From Melieria omissa (lineage: Eukaryota; Arthropoda; Insecta; Diptera; Ulidiidae), in the NCBI GenBank assembly GCA_963971225.1, contig OZ020268.1:15911032-15975031 (forward strand): a stretch of 64,000 nt of DNA, written 5' to 3'. The notes beneath the pieces are model-generated. The model was not told the origin of the DNA. It worked only from the letters and a program-made list of their open reading frames with translations, and searched no databases. Made by a program: the position numbers and the translations under genes. The number at the start of each line of letters is the position of its first letter. The first letter of the stretch is position 1. This document shows positions 36,801 to 43,300 of this stretch, in pieces.

Positions 36801-38189
36801 GTTAGAAACTTCATGTGCAAATTTTATATGTTCTTTCCAATAAATTTCGACTGTAAAACTGATTACTTCTCTTTAATGATTAACGATTATCACCTTCACA
36901 AATTATATTACAACATGGAATTTATTATTTGATACGAAAACAGTGACATGAAATGCAAACTGCAAAAACGGTTTTAATCTTTTAACATAACGCTTAACTT
37001 GTATTTAAAATTTAAATAAAAGCACGTTCGAATTTGTAGATAATTTGCTAGAAAGTCTTTTGGTTGAAGCAACTGTTTTAATAATTTTAAACTAACCTCC
37101 TATCCTTTTCAAACTTGTTAATTCTTCCCTTTAATTTCTCGCCGATTCTATTATATATATCACTGTACGACAGCATTTTTCACACCAGGAAAAATCCATA
37201 TGTGCGTGAAACTAGACACCAAATATAGAGTAATACTGCGTACTTGTTCTTCTAAAAGGACTTCCAAATTTTGAAGCGATTAAAAAATAAAAAATATATA
37301 AAAATACTTAACCTCGTTAGAATATGGCGAAGTTAAGTATTTTTTCAATTTTTTTCTATTTTTTTCCCCTTCAAAATTTTGAAGGATGTAGAAATGAAAA
37401 ACTGAGCACGCAGTATTGATATGTTTGGTCTCTAGTTCCACGCCCATATGGATTTTTTCCGGTGTAAAAATGCTTTTTTATTTTTATCGCACGGTGTATT
37501 ACTTAATTTCACTTTCGTTTCCTTAATTGCTTTCGCATGCTTCTCTTTATTTTCAATCTTCGGTTAAATCATACGAATTTTAAACAGCTTAAACTTCTTA
37601 GTCATTATTCAACGCCTCTCGCCTCCTCAGTTCCACTCACCTGCAGCATGGGCAGAAAGAAGCACATAAACTGTCCGAATATCCAATTCTGCATCAGCAT
37701 CACGAACAGTGTGACGGGCAACACCAGCGCGCACTGCACAAAGTGGCACAGCGCCAGATTGACAATGAACGCATGCGTCACGTCCTTGAACAGCCGGTGA
37801 TAGACCACATAGGCAATTATGGCCAAATTTGTCACGATGCCCGCCAACGCCAGCGCCGCATATTGTATCAGAAATATCCAGTAGACCGACTTGATGCTCG
37901 TCTTCAGCAGCGGCCCGTTGTAGCGTTCGATGGCCTCCGTGTCGTTGATGTTGCCCGCCAGGAAGTGCGCGATCGCCATGAAGTACTTATCGGGCATGTC
38001 CTTCAGCTTCGCCTCAATGTTCTGATGCATGTTCTGATTGCTTGTGCTGGCGGCGGCCATTTGGTAGTCGTACGTGTCGTTGTCGACATCGCCAGCAACG
38101 TTAGCGCCCGCGCCGTCGCCACCGGTGCCAGCTGCGCCGCCACCATTGCCGCTGTCGAAAGCGACGAACGTTGTGTGGTAGGCAGACAT
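8226..38189 (-). CDS. Atypical orphan class A GPCR, six coding exons, 1016 aa
   Basis: I joined exons 37641-38189, 34400-34579, 15170-15261, 14619-14744, 13526-13975 and 8226-9879 (3051 nt, 1017 codons with the stop). Intron phases are 0, 0, 2, 2 and 2, and all junctions are GT/AG. The product is a plasma-membrane receptor of the rhodopsin-like class. TM1 is near residues 103-130 with N121 at 1.50. The C176-C255 pair fits the conserved 3.25 to ECL2 disulfide. R201 falls exactly 25 residues after C176, as 3.50 should. W223 is 4.50, P278 is 5.50, Y286 is 5.58, P416 is 6.50, P456 is 7.50 and Y459 is 7.53. Unusual positions are H149 for D2.50, DRM at 200-202, CLCP at 413-416 and FPCIY at 455-459. 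The third intracellular loop is about 115 residues and the tail about 550. Ligand and G protein are unknown. It resembles the fly orphan receptors, but I cannot name the orthologue. Confidence 0.9.
11332..12788. mobile_element. Non-autonomous TIR transposon with repeated subterminal motifs
   Basis: The ends are inverted repeats. The left reads TAGAGTAACTTTGGGTATTG and the right, reverse-complemented, reads TAGGGTGGCTTCGGGTATTG, continuing GKGGTA. Flanking TA on both sides could be a TA target duplication. Inside, a 14-bp motif GGGTAATGTGGTAT recurs near 11543 and 11565 on the left, and inverted near 12432, 12460 and 12746 on the right. The core holds the 32-bp tandem repeat at 11821-11935. 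No transposase coding sequence is evident. The superfamily is unclear; a TA duplication would fit Tc1/mariner or pogo types. Confidence 0.6.
11821..11937. repeat. 32-bp tandem repeat built of two palindromes, 3.6 copies
   Basis: Units start at 11821, 11853, 11885 and 11917 and differ by at most one base (a C to G in the third). Each unit joins ACTGCAGT, a palindrome, to GTATTCG-8 nt-CGAATAC, an inverted repeat. The period is not a multiple of three, so the open frames across it are not coding. Confidence 0.85.
13526..13975 (-). CDS. GPCR coding exon 5: IL3, TM6, TM7
   Basis: This 450-nt exon encodes residues 317-465 plus flanking split codons. The first part of IL3 is low-complexity Ser/Thr/Gly with a run of Thr (about 337-346). 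It is followed by a charged segment ending REKRKQRNFG at about 395-404, directly before TM6. TM6 contains AAQVVCLCPLMVL, with P416 as 6.50 and Leu414 where Trp6.48 is normal. TM7 ends FLPTVIFPCIYASQ, with P456 and Y459 in place but Phe455 instead of Asn7.49. The acceptor is CATTATGACAG; its upstream tract is only moderately pyrimidine-rich. The donor is CCCAG followed by GTAAGT (phase 2). Confidence 0.9.
13976..14618 (-). other. GPCR intron 4
   Basis: A 643-bp intron from GTAGGT (donor side at 14618) to CAG ending at 13976. I see no repeat or gene in it. Confidence 0.8.
14619..14744 (-). CDS. GPCR coding exon 4: TM5 and start of IL3
   Basis: This 126-nt exon encodes M274 to the first two bases of codon 316. 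YCAPTVLLAYLYIR holds P278 (5.50) and Y286 (5.58), separated by the canonical eight positions. After TM5 comes TSQELRPPDGPF and then a basic stretch, HRADVRNRQR. The acceptor is TTTTGCAG before GTACTG. I chose the donor GTAGGT after ...CAACG (phase 2) because the next acceptor needs two bases carried over. An alternative GTGAGA donor 14 nt earlier, after GCCGAC, is phase 0 and would break the frame into exon 5. Confidence 0.87.
14745..15169 (-). other. GPCR intron 3
   Basis: A 425-bp intron from GTGAGT (15169) to TTTTGCAG (14745). I see nothing else in it. Confidence 0.8.
15170..15261 (-). CDS. GPCR coding exon 3: second extracellular loop, start of TM5
   Basis: This 92-nt exon (30 codons plus 2 nt) encodes DYVPRLDGIGLCVVNLMDD and continues to the start of TM5. 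C255 in GLCVV is the expected ECL2 partner of C176. The acceptor is CCATGCAG before GATTAC, and the donor is ...ATTAT followed by GTGAGT (phase 2). The AT left at the end is completed to ATG by the first base of the next exon. It follows a 19.1-kb intron. The reading frame, Cys position and flanking signals make it convincing despite its small size. Confidence 0.88.
16846..16869. repeat. 24-bp perfect palindrome
   Basis: The half-site is TAGTTTTACATA followed by its exact complement. It lies in intron 2, about 150 bp from the piggyBac-type element. Confidence 0.8.
17016..17921 (+). mobile_element. piggyBac-type non-autonomous element, copy 1, with nested hAT MITE
   Basis: The body is 17020-17917, flanked by TTAA at 17016-17019 and 17918-17921. 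The ends are CCCTTTTTACTTG and, reverse-complemented, CCCTTTAAGAGC. TTAA duplication plus CCC ends is the piggyBac signature. Most of it aligns in reverse with 55794-56279. It has no transposase. A hAT MITE sits inside at 17454-17612. The copy at 55.8 kb lacks that insertion, so the order of events is clear. Confidence 0.82.
17446..17620 (+). mobile_element. hAT MITE copy 1, nested, 8-bp duplication
   Basis: The body is 17454-17612 with AATTAATC on both sides. Ends are CAGTGGCGGATTCAG and, reverse-complemented, CAGGCGCGGATTCAG. Inside are two C-runs each followed by GAAATATT, placed near the two ends. It is the same family as the elements at 55271 and 56318. Confidence 0.93.
17955..18205. repeat. 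Degenerate direct repeat of about 100 bp
   Basis: The stretches at about 17955-18055 and 18108-18205 align imperfectly. Both carry TTTCTTYCAAAYATAC, then CTCCAA, then GGGGCT and CCAYACAAAA. Downstream, GAAACTACTGAACCGATTTC at about 18246 looks like transposon-derived sequence. The origin is unknown. Confidence 0.5.
19676..20864 (-). mobile_element. Decayed hAT transposon with CCCGGG-rich ends
   Basis: The body is 19684-20856. Flanks are GCAGTCAG (19676-19683) and GCAATCAG (20857-20864), a 7/8 match that fits the 8-bp hAT duplication. Ends begin TAGGGATCGCAAT on the left and, reverse-complemented, TAGGCATGGCAATCCCGG on the right. Both ends are packed with ATCCCGGGAT words. The left end has an extra CAATTTTTTGCCATTTTG segment before the repeats. 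A C-terminal transposase remnant lies on the minus strand. Confidence 0.82.
20535..20672 (-). pseudogene. hAT transposase C-terminal dimerisation remnant
   Basis: The minus strand reads QKACDYLLSIQPTSVESEG, followed by CLSSAGF, a linker and LSRLVDKTLNAFVF, then stop. The order S-x-E-S-E, then SSAG, then R-L and D-x-x-L-N-A is the pattern of the hAT family C-terminal dimerisation domain. The usual Arg/Lys-Val/Cys-Phe-Ser wording is changed. Nothing recognisable of the catalytic core precedes it in this 1.17-kb element, so this is a fragment only. Confidence 0.75.
26833..26922. repeat. Imperfect 55-bp tandem duplication
   Basis: GAATTTTKGYCATGCATGCAA, followed by a short spacer and AATTTTC, occurs twice, starting near 26834 and 26889. 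Confidence 0.55.
28024..28053. repeat. Perfect 11-bp stem hairpin
   Basis: TTAAGAATCAC, an 8-nt loop and the exact complement. It is in intron 2 and resembles neither a known terminator nor a transposon end that I recognise. Confidence 0.7.
31029..32300. mobile_element. Fold-back transposon with CACTA-type ends, 1266 bp
   Basis: The body is 31032-32297 with TTA at 31029-31031 and 32298-32300. Both ends begin CACTACTCGACA and then match imperfectly for over 200 bp inward (left to about 31322, right from about 32090). The left arm carries extra sequence at about 31175-31290. A second inverted pair lies inside (about 31315-31430 against 31515-31640), including GGGTATCAAATGAAAGA. No transposase is visible. 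CACTA ends and a 3-bp duplication fit the EnSpm/CACTA superfamily. Confidence 0.72.
34400..34579 (-). CDS. GPCR coding exon 2: rest of TM3, IL2, TM4
   Basis: This exon encodes residues 184-243 in 180 nt, phase 0 at both ends. The acceptor is GAAACAG before GACATACCG and the donor is GGC followed by GTAAGT. It carries the end of TM3 with AWDRMRWLGDP (198-208), where DRM stands in for the usual DRY. TM4 holds W223 (4.50) and a Pro pair, PYP, at 232-234. Three adjacent Cys at 218-220 sit near the cytoplasmic half of TM4. The 25-residue spacing from C176 in exon 1 to R201 here independently supports the splice junction. Confidence 0.92.
34580..37640 (-). other. GPCR intron 1
   Basis: A 3.06-kb intron from GTGAGT at 37640 to AAACAG ending at 34580. 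It contains the hairpin element at 37161-37496. It also has a short GGAGAC repeat near 35447-35468 and a duplicated CTTAACTACATTTG near 34829-34857. Nothing else is supportable. Confidence 0.8.
37158..37499. mobile_element. Short hairpin element related to the fold-back, 336 bp
   Basis: The body is 37161-37496 with TAT on both sides. Ends are CACTGTACGACA and, reverse-complemented, CACCGTGCGATA, then a shared ATCCATATG block. The inverted pairing continues almost to the centre, through CAAATTTTGAAG and AAAATACTTAAC, leaving a loop of under 25 nt. Its right arm resembles an internal part of the 31.0-kb element (about 31721-31792), which also ends TCGCACGGTG. The two are relatives. Confidence 0.72.
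37641..38189 (-). CDS. GPCR coding exon 1: N-terminus, TM1, TM2, start of TM3
   Basis: This exon encodes residues 1-183. I start at the ATG at 38189 (MSAYHTTF...). The reading frame continues upstream only to a GTG, which is directly preceded by an in-frame TGA at 38223-38225, so this is the first usable ATG. Residues 13-36 are rich in Gly, Ala and Asp, with no evident signal peptide. NDT at about 82-84 is a possible N-glycosylation site. TM1 (about 103-130) contains N121. TM2 (about 139-165) reads LALCHF, so His149 replaces the usual Asp2.50. WIFGQFMC (169-176) is the ECL1 Trp-x-Phe-Gly motif leading to Cys3.25. The exon ends ...ATGCTGCAG followed by GTGAGT (phase 0). Confidence 0.92.
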
Positions 38190-38290
38190 GCTGCGCAGGC
38201 TATTGTTGCGTGCGTTTGACACTCAGGACAGCGAGGACATTTGCGCACAGCTAAACAGCTAAAACGAAAGACAAAGAAAGAAGATGCTGA
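38190..38290 (-). promoter_or_regulatory. 5' leader with acceptor site and five-codon upstream ORF
   Basis: Upstream of the start codon the minus strand reads a pyrimidine-rich tract (CTTCTTTCTTTG), then TTTTAG at 38259-38264 and a second TTTAG ending at 38251. Either would open this exon, so part of the 5' UTR must lie on an exon upstream of 38.26 kb. Between acceptor and start is an ATG at 38240 encoding MSSLS then TGA (38223-38240), in the same frame as the receptor and ending 33 nt before the main ATG. It may lower initiation on the main ORF; that role is inferred. Confidence 0.6.
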
Positions 38291-39877
38291 TTAATTTAAA
38301 TTGTATTATTGTCTGTGCATTTAAATTTTGACTAAACCTGCTGTGAAATGTTTAACTAGAAACGAAAACAATGTTCGCCTGTTACAAGCGTTAAGCGCGT
38401 TGCCACTTAGCGACGGCACTGATTTGCACGCAAGAGGCGGCAAAACGCAAGCAAGCGAGTGGAAATTTCGCGGAAATTGGAAATGTGTTGCTCGAGGCAA
38501 CAGGCACTGCGACGCGCCTGCGAAAAGCTCAACACTAGAGCACTCAAAGAAGTCGAAATGAAGCCATTGATGTTTTTAATTGTTTTATTGCTTTTATTTT
38601 CTTAAAAAAGTTAAAAAGTGCATCCCTATTAAATTTAATTTAATTAAAAATTAATAAAAAGAAGAATTTTCTCTTCACACAATTGGTTGCAATTAAGACT
38701 GAGGGAAACATACTTTTGTATTCATACAAATCGTGTAAAGAGTATCAGGAATTGTTAAATAAAACATAAAAAACGTATTAATGCATTAAACTGTATTATG
38801 TCGCTGTCAATAAGTCGAACAAAATCGATTTTATCAGTAACAGACCCTATCCTCCATCAGTGAATTTCATTAATGGTTTCAATTGCATAAAGTTTAAGGA
38901 TATGAAAACAGAAAAATGTAAGGAATGCTTTAAAAATGTATTCAAATTTATTTCTTACTCATAGATACAACCACAAACAGGCCTTTGAAATCCAACCGAA
39001 AACTCGTCTCCGTAAATCGTTCAAATCGACAACCACTGTAACACAGTTTAATTTCACAATTAAAAATTCAATTTAAAAGCAAACATGCTACATTTCCCAT
39101 TTTTCCTAATTGCTTTTTACCAATTAACAAAACCCCAACAACTAACTATTCCCGACAGTATTCGGTTCTCAGAAAGCAGAAAATAATAGAATCAAAGTAT
39201 CAAACAAAGAAATCACTCCTCCGCCTGCAACTGCGAGTATCCTACAAAATTCATTAACTTTTCGGGAAAGCAGCAGTTGAGGCCAACCGCGTACGCGCTC
39301 CTGTTTACTTTTACGGCGAAGTTCACAGCAACGAACTTCTTGTCAACGTCAACGTGGCTACAATTTTTCACGTTACCAACGACAGCGTTACGAACCTTTT
39401 ATGTAGCACAGCGCTCGCCTGGAATCGAGTGTCTAAAACGGACATACATTAAAGTTCGTATGTCGCTTTGGAACCGATTTGCTTTAAAATGTGTTTTAGT
39501 GGTCTTAACGTATGAGAAAAATACCACCGATGTCAGATGCGGCAAAGAGAAATAATTAATAACCTTAAAATTGTTAAACCAACTGAGCTGTGGTAATTAA
39601 CTTGCGCCCAACCGAAAAATTACAATAATTAGATTGCAAGTACCAACTCGAGAGTCCCCTTACATGTTAGTACATATTTACGTACGTACATACATGTGTA
39701 CATATTAATAAATTGCGTACATAAATACATATCAATGGGAACATTTAGAAGTGCCTTCTATTTATTGTTGTTGTTGTCATATTCACCAAAGGTTCCGAGA
39801 TGGATAAAGACTGAACTCCTTTCGGTAGTGTTTCAACTTCACAAGTCACAAAGATTACCGAACCTATTTAGCATTCC
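38261..39877. other. Upstream of coding exon 1, no gene seen
   Basis: AT-rich, probably the 3' part of the intron in the 5' UTR. The untranslated first exon and promoter of the receptor were not found in it. Confidence 0.5.
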
Positions 39878-40342
39878 ATATTGTAACGATAAGACAGTCT
39901 GTCGCTGTGCAAAGCAACCCTGTCGCTACGCGCCGTGCTATAATTCAATCTGGCAACGACGGCCGCGATAATAAGGGAAACTTTTAGGCCAACCTGGCAA
40001 TGATGACAACTTTTAGTCCAACCTGGCAATGATGGTCGCGATCATCATGGAAACCTTTAGTCCACCCGGGAATGTGCGAGAACGATCTGCGCGATGGCCG
40101 GACAGGTATAAAAGGCAGCCGGGTGCGACGCATCGAGTCAGTCTGATTTTGACTAGTGAAGGTGCCACACATAGTAATTAAGCAAATAATTAAGTGTAAA
40201 GACAGTAAAGTGTGAAATTGGTGAAATAAAGTGATTGTTGGTTTTGATTGACTGCGTTTGGATAATTAAAGTTGTTTTATCTTCAAATTGCACAATCCAG
40301 TGATACGTACTAGCCCACTAGAACTAGCATTCGTAACAATAT
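39878..40342 (+). mobile_element. Solo LTR, 457 bp, with 4-bp duplication
   Basis: The LTR spans 39882-40338. It begins TGTAACG and ends CGTAACA, and is flanked by ATAT at 39878-39881 and 40339-40342. Promoter parts are in order. TATAAAAG at 40107-40114 is followed about 20-30 nt later by an AGTCAGTCTG initiator-like site, and AATAAA lies at 40225-40230. Upstream of the TATA box, CCAACCTGGCAATGATG occurs twice and a diverged third copy reads CCACCCGGGAATG. No second LTR or internal coding sequence is nearby, so it is a solo LTR left by recombination. Confidence 0.8.
40107..40150 (+). promoter_or_regulatory. LTR core promoter
   Basis: TATAAAAG at 40107 with AGTCAGTCTG at about 40136-40145. 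Spacing and wording suit an insect retrotransposon promoter; activity is inferred. Confidence 0.5.
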
Positions 40343-43300
40343 TTTAAGCGGAGAGCTATGCCGTATGGTAAACAGCGGAGCTGATACTCCAAAGTCATTC
40401 TTGCGTAATAATTTTCAGGATGTCCTGCAGGCACTAAGAACACTTATTGAGTTTAGTTAGTTCAGAGATTTTAAGCCTCACTGTAAGTTAGAAACTTTGT
40501 GGACCCACCCTCTGCTGAATCATTGAGTACTATCCAATGGAAGGCAATGTGGATAAGATTGAATGGAAAAATAATAAAAAAATAAGAAGAGAGGATGTTG
40601 AACTAACCAACAGCGGAACAGATTACGCAATGTTCAATCCTTGTCCCAACACAGAAACACCGAGCTTCAAGTCCAACAGGAAGATTGGATCTTTGAAAAA
40701 TTCAAACTTGTTACTGCTTTTTAAAGCTGCTAAAACAAACATTGAATAACTTTTCAAATTAAAAAAAATAAATATTTAAAAGAATAAATTAATTGCTTGG
40801 TTCACCAAAACATAAAAAAATATCTTTAAAACATAAAAAAAACAAATTGCACAGTTTCAGTTGCACAGTGCAAATCCCAAGTGCCAAATAAACTGAATGA
40901 TGTTGCTCCTATTAACACTTGAGACATTACTAAAAACTTTCTTCTACATTGGAGAATACGTAGGTATTTTTTTTATAGATGTGTGTATGTGTGTGTGCCT
41001 GACAGATGAGCAGTGTGTTGATACAACACACCAATCGTTCTAAATTCATTTCCAACTCTTGAACGCCGACTTGAAGTCAGTACTTGCAGCTGCAGTTCAC
41101 AGTTAGTAAAAGGAAAAATATATTTTATGGCACGTTCCAGTGTTTGCGTTCTCCCAGCAGCACCTGTCGGCCTGTGCCCAAAGTGCCCATAAAATTTACC
41201 TCAATCGACGAAGTATGTATCGACGTAAAAAGTATATTATTACCATCGCACATACACACATTTGCTCACACCTATACATCTACCAAGTGTGTATGTCTGT
41301 ATGTATATTTCCGTTTCCGCTTGCAGAAACGGATGCGAGCGATTTCGGTTGGCCAAAATGCTGCCAATAAACTACCTGAGCCGCGAGCTAGCTATGTGGA
41401 AAAAAGTTGGGTTTTTTTATGTTTTTGTTGTTCTTCAGCAGCATTTGATCCATGTACAAGCAAATGTTCCAATGCGCCACGTGCAATTTTCTCACCGCAC
41501 AACTTGCAACTCTAATGAACAGTTGTAGAGCAAAACAGATAACACAATGTATGTAAATAACAAAAACAAAAACTAGAAGAAAATTGCCAGCATGGGAGTC
41601 CAGTCTTGGCAGGAGTGCAGCGCGCTGGTCCCCTTTGAGATTGCGCCATTTCAGCTGTTTTCCACATTTTCCCCACATTGAATGGTTTTTATACTTTATA
41701 CTCTTTTCACATGCACATGTGTGAGTGTGTGTGTGTGCTGCCAAGAGCGGCAACTTCCGATCAATTTATTGCCCTTAATTTGTTGCCTTCCTAAACGTTT
41801 TGTGTGAGCAAAATGTGAGGTTATGTTGGTTTTCCGGTTTTTTGTGCAATCTAATGGTAGCATGTTGCATGTTGCATGTGTGCTGCACAGTGCAGTGCAT
41901 TGACCTCACTCGCTCGTGCTCGCTATGGCTAAACAGAAAAACGCAGGCAGTAAAACAGCAACAGCAACCAACTAACAAAAATAGGTCTCGCCAGTTTTTT
42001 GCCACAATTTTTCAAATGGCAACTGACTGGCTGCCTCGTTGCCGGTCGGCCGCTTGTTTGCATGCCTTGGCATGCGCTGCAGTCAGCACTCAGCACGTTG
42101 CCAACGCAGGCCGTCGCGAATTCGGTGCTAACGTGCGCTGCTCTTTGCCAGTCGCAGCGCGTCCGTCCGTCGACATAAACTCGACATGCGATTTTTTTTC
42201 TTTCAGTACAAAACTTTCGTTGCTGTTGTCGTTGTCAACGTCGCTTTTGGAATACTTTGTGAGTGAAGTCTCTGCGCTGACATCAAAATGTCAGCTCCGC
42301 ATCTCATGTGCGGCTGCCAAGCGACCGCTTGAAGTCAGCTCGTTAGCCAATTTCCTTTGTCCTGTGTGCAGCACTTTGGCGCATTTGCTGCACCCCATGT
42401 ACACAATACGCTCAATATGCCCGACACACACCCACACAAACACACACCTATACACACATACTTGCCTACGTGTTGAAGTCATGTGCTTGAGTTTATTATG
42501 CTGGAAATGTTTTATTTGTTGCCGGTTTGATGTCGTTGCAGTGTTGCAGACGCGCCTGACAGCAGTAAAAGGAATAACAAACAACGACAACAACAACAGT
42601 AACAGCAGCTGCACATTCAGTCGCCACAACTGCCATCACACTTCACTGACGTTCAATAGTTGAACATTTTTATATGGCGATGCTTCTTCAAGCTGCGCCA
42701 CAAACGAACGTAAAGTTGGTATTTTTTTCTCTCAATTTCCAAATTTCCACTCATATGCTTCATGCTTTTTCGTAATTTTTTAAGGAATTCTATCAGCAAT
42801 CTGAAGGTTTCCACATTATAAGAAAGCGTGTAAATTGGGTTTCCTTTGCATTGAAAGCTCGCTGATACGATTCGATTTTCTAGTTGTCGTAGACAATGTC
42901 AAACTCTGCTGTCCATATATTTATATATGTATTTACATATTTATATATTTGTTAACATTTCGTTGGCCTTGAATTTTTGGTGTACGATGATTCAAGAGAT
43001 AACAAAGACGAGTTTGAGAGGAAACCAACTAAAGGCACCAGCCCTATTTAATATACTTCTTATCCCTTGCATATTCCTTTATATATATTTTACAAGCAAC
43101 CCATATCACTCCATATGCCATTATGTATAATATTTCAGAACGGGAAGGTCATGAGTGCTTTTGAAAAAATGACGCACAAAATATCCAATTTCAGTGACCA
43201 GGTTTTGTACTTGAAAGAAATAAGTGTTTTCAAAGCAGTTCCGTGAGGTCTTTGCGCTTGTTAACACGTGCCTTGTGAAATAGAAATTATTTTTGTTATT

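Noticed and set aside
37743..38219. 158-codon plus-strand ORF opposite exon 1
   Set aside because: It is the antisense shadow of a clear GPCR exon.
37605..38222. Receptor start at GTG 38222 (MSNARNN...)
   Set aside because: It is not an ATG and is directly preceded by a stop. Animal nuclear genes rarely start at GTG. ATG 38189 is the first good start, and the 37605-37640 part is intron beyond a GTGAGT donor.
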